The notes below the pieces were generated by a model that was not told the DNA's origin, did no database searches, and saw nothing but the letters and a program-made list of their open reading frames with translations. A program made the position numbers and the translations under genes. A DNA stretch of 64,000 nt from JBFMDN01 sp040753915 (GTDB lineage: Bacteria; Desulfobacterota; Desulfomonilia; Desulfomonilales; Desulfomonilaceae), in NCBI GenBank assembly GCA_040753915.1, contig JBFMDN010000012.1, forward strand, positions 1 to 64,000. The letters are read 5' to 3'. Of this stretch, positions 1-8,687 are shown piece by piece. How positions within the stretch are numbered: the stretch's first letter is position 1; the number at the start of each line of letters is the position of its first letter.

Positions 1-2
1 AC

Positions 3-611
3 TCATAGGATGCGTCGCTCGATCGCTTCCACCTTCCTCCTTAAGCTCCTGTCCTTTCCGATTCTTTGCTCCATGCGACATACCACGCTGCTCACGCTGC
101 TGTAATTCTCCAGTCCAAAGGCAACCCATATGGCTGCCAGCGTCTGACCGGACAGCCGCCTGGCAAGATAGATGGCCACATTTCGCGCGTCATTGCTCAT
201 TCCTCTCCCACTCGAAAGGAGCCCCTTGCGATCCACGCCAAAGCTCGCGCATACGGCAGATTGCATGTCCTCCAATCCCGGAGCAAGGGAGCGCGAAGCT
301 GGAATCTCTCGATGCGATCGCAGGCTTTGAAAGCCGGCCTTCACCCGCCCCACAAACTCCTTTGATCCCAGGAAAGACGGGACATTTCTTTCGGATAGAG
401 CTGCCGTGAGCTCGTCCGATTCGTCCTGTGCCACGAACGTTCGGTAAGCCTTGGCCGAATCCTCTCCGGTCGGGCAGAGCATGGACAGGGCCAGCTCACT
501 GGAAAGCCAAGCCCATCTGGCTGCACGGGACAAATAAGCCCTGTGGCTGCTCCAGGGGTAGTGGTCCAGTCGAGTCACCAGCCCGCCTCGCAACGGATTT
601 AGAACTGAACT
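3..611 (-). pseudogene. REP-associated transposase, 5'-truncated
   Basis: This is the C-terminal part of a Y1/RAYT-like transposase. The reading frame opens with LNPLRGGLV followed by DYPWSSHRAYL, the conserved central block of the family, and continues to a DnaA-like C-terminal helix region (VSSVVCRMEQRIGKD). The N-terminal half that should carry the HUH motif and the upstream alpha-beta core is absent. An in-frame TAG stop precedes the LNP block, and I find no homologous N-terminal segment in the next 280 bases in any minus frame. The only available starts are a TTG at 593 or internal codons, so I read it as a relic rather than a functional gene. It sits at the window edge but its stop codon is inside the window. 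Confidence 0.75.
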
Positions 612-891
612 CTAGGACTCTTCCATTGGTGGAACCCGCCGATCACTGTGGCACCTTGCTCTCGCAGGGATGGTGCTCAGTCATATGCCGCAAGAATTGC
701 GTCTCCCGGACAGCGGACAGAGCAAAAGAGCGCCACTTTCCCGAAATCCGGGATGTCGGGAATACCGACAGCAAAAAGCTCGGGCGGGTTTGGCGTCTCA
801 GGCGCTTCGGCAACAAGGCTACGCAACCTTGCTGATGGGAGCCAAGAGCAAGTACGTGCGCCTTCAGGATATTCTCCAGAAGCAGACTTGG
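612..891. other. Non-coding stretch
   Basis: About 280 bases between the truncated transposase and the DUF4926 gene. Plus-strand open frames here have no recognisable features and overlap the two genes on the other strand. Nothing else is visible. Confidence 0.4.
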
Positions 892-1125
892 TTATACGGC
901 AGGCATCGTTCGAGCGTGGGTGATGTCCTGCCGCGAAACTGGGCGCACCTGATCGGCTTCCAGGGTTACAACAGCCGCAGTGTGTCCGTCCAGCGAGGTA
1001 AACTCCACTTCGTACGCCTCACCGTCGGCGTACACATGCACAACAGCGCCTACATCGCCGGGTTGAAGTCCTTCGCTCGGGACCGGAGTCTTCAACACTA
1101 CTCGTTCATGTTCCCGAATCTCCAT
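892..1125 (-). CDS. DUF4926 family small protein
   Basis: A 77-residue protein starting MEIREHERVVL, with the pattern of the DUF4926 family: a small beta-barrel-like fold with the central block LQPGDVGAVVHVYADGEAY followed by a YEVEF strand. It starts 4 bases after the stop of the DUF6883-type gene, with a GGA-rich ribosome site (AAGGATG) before the ATG, so the two form a tight operon. DUF4926 and DUF6883 genes are known to co-occur as neighbours. Their function has not been shown to my knowledge; the arrangement and the mobile-DNA surroundings suggest a toxin-antitoxin-like or immunity pair, which is inference. No transmembrane segment or signal peptide. Confidence 0.75.
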   Translation of the reverse strand: MEIREHERVVLKTPVPSEGLQPGDVGAVVHVYADGEAYEVEFTSLDGHTAAVVTLEADQVRPVSRQDITHARTMPAV

Positions 1126-1129
1126 GAGT

Positions 1130-1468
1130 TCATCCTTCTTTGGGATATGCGGTGACTAGCCGTGGCCTGTCTCGCCCCGGCTCCCTTATCCATACGGTCC
1201 TCACCAGTACGGTCTTGTTCTTGGGCGTACGCAATGTCCCATCAACAATGTACTTACTTCCATGAGAAGATTCAACCACCTGAGTAACTATGCCTTCCGC
1301 GGCAACGCGGAGCAGCGCGTGGGCCAACGCCTGCCACTCTTCCAGTCGGAAGCCCAATGAAAAGAAGAAAACGGCTTTGCCCGCGCCTTCAGGATGCCGG
1401 GGATTCATCAGGTAATTGACAACCTTGTCTCTCTCTACCAGCCCTCTTTCCGCATCGGGCAATCTCAT
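1130..1468 (-). CDS. DUF6883 domain protein
   Basis: A 112-residue protein read from ATG at 1468 (MRLPDAERGLVERDKVVNYL). It carries the DUF6883 pattern: a VERDKVVNYLMNPRHPEGAGKAVFF head, a central LEEWQALAHAL helix, and the tail YIVDGTLRTPKNKTVLVRTVW. A longer open frame to 1582 exists, but its added residues look non-coding. In another frame the same upstream stretch reads TDEELDFIIDYDIKYRMGN and ends in a TGA overlapping this ATG (ATGA). That could be the remnant of a small upstream partner gene cut off by the transposase relic beyond it. Followed at 4 bases by the DUF4926 gene. The role is unknown; the DUF6883 domain has been noted in putative toxin-like contexts. Confidence 0.7.
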   Translation of the reverse strand: MRLPDAERGLVERDKVVNYLMNPRHPEGAGKAVFFFSLGFRLEEWQALAHALLRVAAEGIVTQVVESSHGSKYIVDGTLRTPKNKTVLVRTVWIREPGRDRPRLVTAYPKEG

Positions 1469-1572
1469 GCTTCGTCTTCCCCCGTATCGTTGCCCATACG
1501 GTATTTGATATCGTAGTCTATGATGAAGTCCAACTCCTCGTCCGTGGAAATCTGGTGGATATCTGGGGATAT
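1465..1572 (-). pseudogene. Short coding remnant upstream of the DUF6883 gene
   Basis: The minus frame reads ...STDEELDFIIDYDIKYRMG and ends at a TGA that overlaps the DUF6883 start as ATGA. The composition is strongly protein-like (acidic, regular hydrophobic spacing), and translational coupling is typical of real genes. No ATG precedes it before an in-frame TAG near 1570; only a TTG is available. I read it as the 3' end of a small gene whose start was lost next to the adjacent transposase relic. A very short complete gene from TTG is the alternative. Confidence 0.35.
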
Positions 1573-2264
1573 CTAGGGCCATACACCTTGTTTCTTGTAA
1601 GGTTGCCGCGTGCGGGGTCTTCCGGGTTTTCCTTTGCTGAGGTCTCGACGGGCGATGGTCTCCACCCTTGCCACAAACGCTGCATCTCCGGCCGGGCGCC
1701 CCGTCCGAATCCGTTTTCGGAGCGAGCTCAACAGGCCTTCGTCAGAGGAGAGCAGCGATCGCTCCCAATCCTGGACAAGTCCCAATAGGGTTCGATCCGT
1801 GACGAGCGGGTCGTGCTCGGTAATCCCATGTGAACTCGCGCACTTGACCAGGGATAGTCCCATGGTACGTTTGCCATACCGGCCCGTATCGGATTCTGTT
1901 CCACATAACGTGCTGCCGCCAAGAGGTGACCCTCGTCCAGAGCACTCGAGCTGAACCGCCCCTGGAACACGTAACCGTGCCCCCCCTGCAGCGAAGTCCT
2001 TCATCCGTGTGTATCGCCAGTGAGCCCGGCCAAGGCACTTTCCCGGGGAGTCCTCTCAGTGCGGCACCGCTACAAAGTGGACATGGGTGGTCATGGGACA
2101 CCAAACAAGTGCCGAAACCCCGTGCCGGGCGATTTCTTCTCCCAGCAGTCCAAGATACTCACGACGGTCCGATTCTTCCAGAAACACGTTCATGGCCGAA
2201 CACCACGCTTCGTGACGCGACGCGGATGTCCGGGGACCACTATGAGCGACACACGAGGCATCAT
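1573..2264 (-). pseudogene. REP-associated transposase, frameshifted
   Basis: Pieces of one Y1/RAYT-like transposase are spread over all three minus frames, in the correct order. It opens at the ATG near 2264 (MMPRVSLIVVPGHPRRVTKRG). A frame change follows into MNVFLEESDRREYLGLLGEE with the HUH-type motif THVHFVAVP. Further shifts then give the block GRFSSSALDEGHLLAAARYVEQNPIRAG, DYPWSSARVH, and finally the tail GDAAFVARVETIARRDLSKGKPGRPR. Each piece matches the expected order and spacing of an intact gene of about 230 residues, so several indels have inactivated it. It lies directly upstream of the DUF6883 operon. Confidence 0.8.
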
Positions 2265-2310
2265 CTCATGTGGCGAGGCGATCTCATGAATGCGAACAGG
2301 AACATGATGT

Positions 2311-2360
2311 ATGTCACCGGAAATCTTATGTCACCGGAAATCTTATGTCACCAGAAATCT
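2311..2360. repeat. Three tandem 17-bp repeats
   Basis: The unit ATGTCACCGGAAATCTT occurs three times head to tail (2311-2327, 2328-2344, 2345-2360; the third has one substitution and lacks the last base). They lie between the thrS stop codon and the transposase relic. Their role is unknown. Confidence 0.9.
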
Positions 2361-2378
2361 GAAATCATCTACCGAGCC

Positions 2379-4250
2379 TCAGCCTCGGAACACGGGGCGT
2401 ACAGACAGCATTTGAGGCAGGTTGGCCGGCCGGTACACCTTGTCGCGCATTTGCTCGTCAAAATAATCGCGAAGCTCCTCCACGGACATTTTCTCTTCGC
2501 TGCCCCGGTCCCGGAACCGCACGGGAAGCATATCGCTCTCGAGCTCCCTGTCACCGACCACGATAATCAGGGGAACCCATTCCATCTCAGCATCGCGGAT
2601 ACGCTTGCCGAGGGTCTCGTTCCGGTCGTCGATGTCTACCCTTCCTTTGAGCCGGCCAGCGATCTCTTTGCATGGCTCGATGTGCCTCTCTTTGACCGGA
2701 ATCAGGCGGGTCTGGGTGGGGGCTAACCAGAACGGGTACCCTCCTTTCTTCCCCTCCTTCATCCTCATAGCCTGCTTCTCAAGAAGGGCGTACACTGTCC
2801 TGTCTATGGAGCCGGACACGGATGCGTGGAGCATCAGTGGCACGGCTGAGCTTCCATCAGGCGTCACATAGGTTATCCCGAAAGTCTCTGGGTTCTCGAC
2901 ATCGATTTGCACCGTTGACAGGGCACTCGACTTGTCCTGGGTATCGTTGAAGTTCACCTCGAACTTGGTCACAAAGTAGAAGTAGCGCTTGTCCCAGATC
3001 TCCAGGAGCACAGGCTGCCCTGCCATCCGGGCGATTTGGTCGATATAGTCCTGGTTCGCTTCGTAGAAGTCGCGCACCACGCGGATGGCGATACCGTAGT
3101 CGCTGCTGTCGAACCCGAGGTTGTTCAGCCATTGGAAGCACAAATCCACTTGCTTGAGCATCTCTTCCTTGGCATGGGGAACATCCGAGCACATGGTGTG
3201 CATGTCGGGCATAGTAAACGTACGGAGACGCCGCAAGCCTGCAATTTCCCCGGACTGCTCGCGCCTGAAGCTGTGATGGGTGAGCTCATACATGCGTAAG
3301 GGCAGATTCTTGTAGCTTATGTTCATGTCATGCTCGATCAGGAATTGCCCGAAACAAGCCGCAAATCTCAGGAAGAACTCATCACGCTCCGATCGAACCA
3401 CGTACTGCTTTGCGGGAAATTTGTCCAGATACTTTGCAAGAGCAGGATGCTGAAAACTGTACATCACGGGAGTCTCTACCTGCATGGCGCCGTATCGGTT
3501 CATCGTCAGGTTTGCCTGCTCCTCCAGGATGCTCTTCAGCAGGTACCCCTTGGGATACCAGCGAAAATTCCCCTGATCCGATCCCGGCTCATAGTCGACC
3601 AGCTCCTGCTCCCGCATAATCTTGATGTGGGGCGGAGCTTCTTCCGAGACCCGCGAACCGCTGAATTCATAGTTTCGGAATTTCTCGAGAGACGGGTACG
3701 CCGTGAAGTCGAAGCTTTCCGCGGGATGTCGGACACCATCAGGAGTCACCACCAACCATTCCGACTTGATTTCGGCTTCCGCCTTGAGCGCAGCGCTCTC
3801 GGCCACACCTCCAGCGGCTCCGGCCGTGATGGTACGGGCCATCTCAGAAAGCGGATGCCCCTTTACCTTGATCTCGAATTCCTTGTAGACCCCGAAAGGT
3901 GCCCGATGGACCTCAAATCCAGCCATAGAGTCGATTTGGCTCGCAAGGGCCTTGACGACTTTGTCGGCTGCCCGAGGGGCCTCCAGAGAGGACGAGAGAT
4001 GAGCGTACGGATAGATGAAGACCCGTTTGGTGTTGATCTTTTCACAATGTGTCACTATCTCGTTGACAGCGTTTTCCACAAGCGCTGCAGCGGCGCTGTC
4101 GCCCTTTTCCACGGCAATCATACACACGAGAACTTCGCTTGCATGGCCGCGGTTCATCTCTTCCGGTATTGGGTCGAGCAGTTTGGTTATCGAAGTCTCA
4201 CCGGTAACTCTATAGGAAAAATGGTCTGCATGAAGCAGCAAAACTCTCAT
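2379..4250 (-). CDS. thrS: Threonyl-tRNA synthetase, archaeal domain type
   Basis: Charges tRNA-Thr in the cytoplasm. The 623-residue protein starts at the ATG at 4250 (MRVLLLHADHF), preceded by GAGGATG. Residues 1 to about 143 resemble the archaeal ThrRS editing domain (D-Tyr-tRNA deacylase-like: RVLLLHADHFSYRV, KRVFIYPYAHLSSSLE), not the TGS plus N2 editing domains of ordinary bacterial ThrRS. The class II core follows (motif 2 region YELTHHSFRREQSG near 321), with likely zinc ligands C299, H351 and H475. The anticodon-binding domain begins near residue 505 (FWLAPTQTRLIPV). Length and layout match archaeal ThrRS (about 620 residues). The longer open frame upstream to 4538 is not used. The gene stands alone, divergent from an acyl-CoA dehydrogenase. 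Lateral origin from archaea is inference. Confidence 0.93.
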   Translation of the reverse strand: MRVLLLHADHFSYRVTGETSITKLLDPIPEEMNRGHASEVLVCMIAVEKGDSAAAALVENAVNEIVTHCEKINTKRVFIYPYAHLSSSLEAPRAADKVVKALASQIDSMAGFEVHRAPFGVYKEFEIKVKGHPLSEMARTITAGAAGGVAESAALKAEAEIKSEWLVVTPDGVRHPAESFDFTAYPSLEKFRNYEFSGSRVSEEAPPHIKIMREQELVDYEPGSDQGNFRWYPKGYLLKSILEEQANLTMNRYGAMQVETPVMYSFQHPALAKYLDKFPAKQYVVRSERDEFFLRFAACFGQFLIEHDMNISYKNLPLRMYELTHHSFRREQSGEIAGLRRLRTFTMPDMHTMCSDVPHAKEEMLKQVDLCFQWLNNLGFDSSDYGIAIRVVRDFYEANQDYIDQIARMAGQPVLLEIWDKRYFYFVTKFEVNFNDTQDKSSALSTVQIDVENPETFGITYVTPDGSSAVPLMLHASVSGSIDRTVYALLEKQAMRMKEGKKGGYPFWLAPTQTRLIPVKERHIEPCKEIAGRLKGRVDIDDRNETLGKRIRDAEMEWVPLIIVVGDRELESDMLPVRFRDRGSEEKMSVEELRDYFDEQMRDKVYRPANLPQMLSVRPVFRG

Positions 4251-4423
4251 TACATCCTCGTTTCGTCCTTGAAATCCCCTGTGAGCCTGTGGCGCCTCAA
4301 ACCTTGGACTGTAGAATATTCCTGCCAAATATTCAAGCATATTTGCTGGAATATCGCGGGGACTCGGGGTCTTCGTGTCTTGCGCAGCGTTCGAGCTGCG
4401 GCGCTTTATGGTGAACAATGTTC

Positions 4424-4451
4424 TTGACACAAAACATAGTTCCGATACAAT
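4424..4451 (+). promoter_or_regulatory. Sigma70-type promoter of the acyl-CoA dehydrogenase gene
   Basis: TTGACA at 4424-4429 and TACAAT at 4446-4451, separated by 16 bases. It lies 45 bases before the start codon at 4496. The -35 is perfect and the -10 has one mismatch. Confidence 0.65.
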
Positions 4452-4495
4452 GATCCTAGACCTCTCTCCTATCTCCCTCATCGGAGGTTCAAACC

Positions 4496-6124
4496 ATGAC
4501 TCTGCCTGATCGTAACAACCCCTATTCCTTCGATCCATTCCTGGAGAAGGCGCGATCCTTCGACTTCTACCGAGATGACCCCTTTTTCCAGAGACTTGTC
4601 AAACACTTCACCGGGGAACAGTGGCCCGAGCTCCATCAACGACTCCTTGCCTTTTCTTCAAAAGCCTCCACCAGATGGCGGGATCTTGCCGACCAGATAG
4701 CCCGGTTGGAGGTCCGGCCTCTCCTCGTACAGTACGATGGTCACAACCACAGGGTCGATCGAATCGTTCGGCCCATGGAAGCGCTCGAGCTGGAAAAGGA
4801 GGTCCTGCAGGAGAAACTCTTCTCTGCTGCCATGCCTCCCTGGGAAAATCTTGCCAAGAGATACCTGCTGCATCAAATCGGCGAAGCGTGCGTCGGGTGC
4901 CCCCTGGCATGCACCGAGGGTCTCATTGCGCTCGCAGAGGAATTCGTTGGGACAAACCCGCCGGAGGTGAACCGAATCGTCGAGCACTGTAAGGAGGGCC
5001 TGGACGGTGACTTCGGAATCGGTGCTCAATTCATGACCGAAATACAAGGAGGGTCGGACATCCCGTCCAACGTGCTCGAGGCAGAACCACAGGGGGACCA
5101 CTACAGGATCTATGGCACCAAGTTCTTCTGTTCCGCCATGCATGCCGACTACAGCGTGATCACGGCCAAGGTTACGGGGAGCGAGGAAGTGGGCACGTTC
5201 ATCGTTCCATCGTGGCTGCCGGGAAACAAAGCTCTGGAAAAGCGGAACGGCTATCGGATCAATCGCCTCAAATGGAAGCTCGGGACCGCTGAGCTCCCCA
5301 CAGCGGAAGTGGAATATGACGGCGCACTCGCGTATGCCGTCGGTCCAACGGATAGGGGAGTAGCAAATGCGGTGGGGATAGTGCTCACCCTTTCTCGAGT
5401 CTCCGTAGCCATATCAAGTGCATCTGCGATGACGAGAGCAGCGAGGGAAGCCCTCCTGTACAGTCAGTTCAGGGACGTGTTTGGCCGGAAAATTTACCAG
5501 TGGTCGCTCGCTGCCAAGCAATTGGAGGACCTGGTCGAAGCCGCTCAGCGGACCGCTGCAGGCCTGTTCAAGGTGTACGATCTCCACATCCGTCTCGGTC
5601 GCAGGCTGCAAGCGGGGCTCGATTCGTCGGAACCCATGGAGGTTCGTCGCCGTCGCTTCGACTTGCGAGAGCTCATTATCCTGCAGAAGATGTGCACCGC
5701 GTTGGAAACCGTGGATGTGCTCCGCAAAGCGATCTCAATCTTCGGCGGACACGGAGTGATCGAGGACTTCTCTTCACTGCCTCGGCTGTTTCGCGACGCC
5801 ATGGTGAACGAGCTGTGGGAAGGGCCAAGAAATGTCTTGCTTATGCAGGTATTTCGCGACCTTCAGCGGGTTTCGTCCTGGTATTCTCCGGAGGAGTTCA
5901 CCAGGAGCATCTTGAGCGGAGCCCCGGACGACACTGTATCCGCGCTGGGGGCTGAGTTGAAAGAGTTTCTCTCAAAACCGCCGTTCCAGGATCCCGACCC
6001 GGCTTCCATGAGGAGAGCAGAGGCGTGGGACATGTTTTGCGACACATTGTTCAAGACCTACCAGACGGTCGCTCTCAACGAGGTGGGCAAGGCCCCCATT
6101 ATCCCCGAGACCAAGACGGAGTAA
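4496..6124 (+). CDS. AidB-like acyl-CoA dehydrogenase
   Basis: A 542-residue flavoprotein of the acyl-CoA dehydrogenase superfamily, closest in size and layout to the AidB-type branch. Visible signatures are the FAD/acyl-binding loop MTEIQGGSD (180-188), KLGTAELPT (261-269), FGGHG (416-420) and WEGPRN (441-446), where the glutamate aligns with the usual catalytic base position. It should oxidise an acyl-CoA to the enoyl-CoA and pass electrons to an electron-transfer flavoprotein; the substrate cannot be read from sequence. GGAGG at 4483 supports the start. An acyl-CoA ligase follows after about 50 bases in the same direction, so the pair probably activates and oxidises a carboxylic acid. No ETF gene is nearby. 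Confidence 0.88.
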   Translation: MTLPDRNNPYSFDPFLEKARSFDFYRDDPFFQRLVKHFTGEQWPELHQRLLAFSSKASTRWRDLADQIARLEVRPLLVQYDGHNHRVDRIVRPMEALELEKEVLQEKLFSAAMPPWENLAKRYLLHQIGEACVGCPLACTEGLIALAEEFVGTNPPEVNRIVEHCKEGLDGDFGIGAQFMTEIQGGSDIPSNVLEAEPQGDHYRIYGTKFFCSAMHADYSVITAKVTGSEEVGTFIVPSWLPGNKALEKRNGYRINRLKWKLGTAELPTAEVEYDGALAYAVGPTDRGVANAVGIVLTLSRVSVAISSASAMTRAAREALLYSQFRDVFGRKIYQWSLAAKQLEDLVEAAQRTAAGLFKVYDLHIRLGRRLQAGLDSSEPMEVRRRRFDLRELIILQKMCTALETVDVLRKAISIFGGHGVIEDFSSLPRLFRDAMVNELWEGPRNVLLMQVFRDLQRVSSWYSPEEFTRSILSGAPDDTVSALGAELKEFLSKPPFQDPDPASMRRAEAWDMFCDTLFKTYQTVALNEVGKAPIIPETKTE

Positions 6125-6178
6125 CCATCTGATTCAGGGGATCGAGAGACGCCATTTCGACGCATGGAGGAGAAGGAA

Positions 6179-7687
6179 ATGGGATTCACTATTGGCGACA
6201 TGGTTCGACATCGCGCGCGGTTTTCACCTTCACGGGAAGGCTTCGTGGGTCAGAATTACCGCTACACCTTCCAGGAGGTGAACAACCGTGCTAATCAATG
6301 GGCGGCCTACCTCACGGCTCAAAACGTGAAAGCCGGTGACCGTGTGGCCGTCTTGTGCAAGAACGAGGAGCACATAGGGACAGTTCTTTTGGGATCCGGC
6401 AAGATCGGAGTCATCACGGTCCTTCTGAACTGGAGGCTTCAGGGAGCTGAGCTGAGCTACATTCTCTCGGACTGCGGGGCCACCATGCTGGTTTACGATG
6501 CAGAATTCGCTCAGACAGTGGAGGAGCTGAAACCGCACATCCCGACACGTTCCTACGTGTGCGTAGGTGGGAGCGAGGCCAGCGTGGATTTTCATGAAGC
6601 TCTAGCCGGAAGCTCGGCCGACGAGCCGGCGTATCAAGGAACCGGTGACGATGCAGCGGTAATCATGTACACCTCCGGGACCACCGGGCGGCCAAAAGGC
6701 GCAGTCTTGAGCCACAACAATCTCCTTGCATCTTCAATGGCTATCTCGCACTCCATCGTATGGAACCGGGACCATCGCTTCCTGCTCATGGCGCCATTGT
6801 TTCATATTGGGGGCCTCGCTCCGCTTATCACCAACGTCCACACGGGCGCCATGACCTATTTCCTGCCGAACTTTGACCCTGGGGTGGTTTGGAAAATCAT
6901 TGCACAAGAGAAGATAACCACCATGATGTCCGTTCCGCTCATGCTTCAGGCGATGCTCATGGTGGCCAAAGCAATGCCTGTTGACCCATCCAGCCTCGTC
7001 ACGATTACCTGCGGTGCTTCCGCAGTTCCTGAAACGCTTATCCGGACTTACCTCGAAATGGGGGTAAAGGTCCAGCAGGTCTACGGCATTACGGAATACT
7101 CGGGCGCTGTAACGTTTTGGACGCACGATATGCCTCTGGAAACCTGCAACTCCCAAGGAAAATCCGTGTTCCACGGAGAGCTCAAGGTGGTTGACCCTGC
7201 CACTGGCATAGAATTACCGACAGGGAACGTGGGCGAGATCGTATGCACTGGGCCCATGACCTTCACGGGCTACTGGAACAATCCGGAGGCAACTGAAGCC
7301 GCTCTCGTTGACGGATGGTACCGTACGGGAGATCTTGGGAAGAAGGATGAGGAAGGATTTGTGTACGTGGTGGATCGGCTCAAAGATATGATCATCAGCG
7401 GAGGAGAGAATATCTACCCAGCCGAGTTGGAGACTGTTATCCTTTCACACGAGGCCGTTGCGGAAGTAGCGGTCGTGGGGCGACCGGACCCGAAATGGGG
7501 CGAAATACCCCGGGCCTACGTGGTCAAGAAGCCCGACAAGGAAGTCGTGGCGGAAGAGATCGTTCAGCTTTGCCGTGAGCGGCTTGCCTCATACAAGTGT
7601 GTCAAGGAAGTTCGTTTCGTTGACGCTTTGCCAAAGAATCCGGTTGGGAAGGTGCTCAAGACGGTTTTGAGAGCTCAGGAAGGGTGA
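6179..7687 (+). CDS. Acyl-CoA synthetase (AMP-forming ligase)
   Basis: A 502-residue ANL-superfamily enzyme that forms an acyl-CoA from a free acid, ATP and CoA. The P-loop MYTSGTTGRPKG is at about 163-174, the adenine motif YGITE near 305, the hinge block DGWYRTGDLG near 380, and the catalytic lysine lies in PKNPVGKVLK close to the C terminus. I chose the ATG at 6179 because GGAGAAGG lies just before it. An upstream in-frame ATG at 6164 has no ribosome site. It follows the acyl-CoA dehydrogenase gene and the substrate is probably a medium-chain, branched or aromatic acid (inference). The downstream TetR gene is convergent and may control the pair. Confidence 0.92.
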   Translation: MGFTIGDMVRHRARFSPSREGFVGQNYRYTFQEVNNRANQWAAYLTAQNVKAGDRVAVLCKNEEHIGTVLLGSGKIGVITVLLNWRLQGAELSYILSDCGATMLVYDAEFAQTVEELKPHIPTRSYVCVGGSEASVDFHEALAGSSADEPAYQGTGDDAAVIMYTSGTTGRPKGAVLSHNNLLASSMAISHSIVWNRDHRFLLMAPLFHIGGLAPLITNVHTGAMTYFLPNFDPGVVWKIIAQEKITTMMSVPLMLQAMLMVAKAMPVDPSSLVTITCGASAVPETLIRTYLEMGVKVQQVYGITEYSGAVTFWTHDMPLETCNSQGKSVFHGELKVVDPATGIELPTGNVGEIVCTGPMTFTGYWNNPEATEAALVDGWYRTGDLGKKDEEGFVYVVDRLKDMIISGGENIYPAELETVILSHEAVAEVAVVGRPDPKWGEIPRAYVVKKPDKEVVAEEIVQLCRERLASYKCVKEVRFVDALPKNPVGKVLKTVLRAQEG

Positions 7688-7866
7688 CAGGCATTTGCCA
7701 GAACTAATAGGCCTCCGCCACCACGGGGACCGCTGTGGGAGCTCTCCGTAGCGCCAGCGCCGCGATTCTCTTCTTGAACTGGCCTTGAGGTGCGGGCGGG
7801 TTTGAAGACCGCCCTGCCGAGCAGGAAAGCGGCAACGACCGCCGGCGGCACGCCTCTGTCAGAGCT

Positions 7867-8481
7867 TCAGACTGCCCCCTTTTCAAAGATGGTTGCGACC
7901 AGTGATGCTAACCGATGAACGTGGCGCCTAGTCTCTTCCGTCGTACGGCCTGGATAATTCCTGAAGGTAATCAGAATCCCGTTGAGCGCTGCAAAGAACG
8001 CGTGGGAAACCAATCTCACATTGCCTTTTACACCTGCCTGCACAAAGATCTGGTCGAACACGTCCAGGAGCCGTCTTTCCATTTCGTTGAATCTGGCAAC
8101 CGCCGACTCCTTGATAGTCCCATGGATCATGAAATGGGTCATCATCTCAAAAAATGAGCCGTGTTCAAGCAGGTACTGGACGAAGTCCCTCGCGGTCTCC
8201 TCTGCAGTGCGATCCGAGGCCTTCCTCAGAATGCTTTGCAACCGTCCTTCCATTTCCTGGCACTGGCGAGCGAATGCCTCCACAAAAAGGTCGTCACGGT
8301 CCGCGAAGTACCGGTAGATCGATGCAGGTGAAATCCCTGCCTGTCGAGCGATGTCACGCATTCCGACCTCTTTGAACGACTTGTGTCCAAAGAGGCTGAT
8401 GGCAGCATCCATAATGAGGTTCTTTCTCACCTCACGTTCATGTTCTCGGAGATTCTTTAGGGTGGAGCTCGACTTCCTCAT
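7867..8481 (-). CDS. TetR/AcrR family regulator
   Basis: A 204-residue DNA-binding repressor of the TetR family. The N-terminal helix-turn-helix spans about residues 20-66 (IMDAAISLFGHKSFKEVGMRDIA, then GISPASIYRYFADRDDLF), which is the family signature. The C-terminal ligand-binding domain (67-204) has no recognisable subfamily features. The start at 8481 is the first methionine before the HTH; the frame stays open far upstream, but those residues are non-coding in character. It is convergent with the acyl-CoA dehydrogenase/ligase pair; TetR proteins next to such genes usually respond to an acyl-CoA, so regulation of that pair is plausible but not shown. Confidence 0.9.
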   Translation of the reverse strand: MRKSSSTLKNLREHEREVRKNLIMDAAISLFGHKSFKEVGMRDIARQAGISPASIYRYFADRDDLFVEAFARQCQEMEGRLQSILRKASDRTAEETARDFVQYLLEHGSFFEMMTHFMIHGTIKESAVARFNEMERRLLDVFDQIFVQAGVKGNVRLVSHAFFAALNGILITFRNYPGRTTEETRRHVHRLASLVATIFEKGAV

Positions 8482-8687
8482 TCGGCACCGCACACGTCGA
8501 ATCTGACCTGTCGGTCGTGGTCCCACCTTTAGGAGGGCCAGCTCCACGCTATCATGCGACACGAATGATTTCAATTCGCCCAGGGGGTCAGGCTTGTTTC
8601 TTGAGGAATCGAAGATGACGATAGTCTGTGAATAGGCCACTGGCATGCTCCAGACCGAGCAGGCGAGGTTAAGAGGCGACAGAAAGA

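Noticed and set aside
4251..4538. Longer thrS start at 4538
   Set aside because: The extra 96 residues cover the divergent promoter of the acyl-CoA dehydrogenase gene; the archaeal-type domain begins exactly at MRVLLLHADH.
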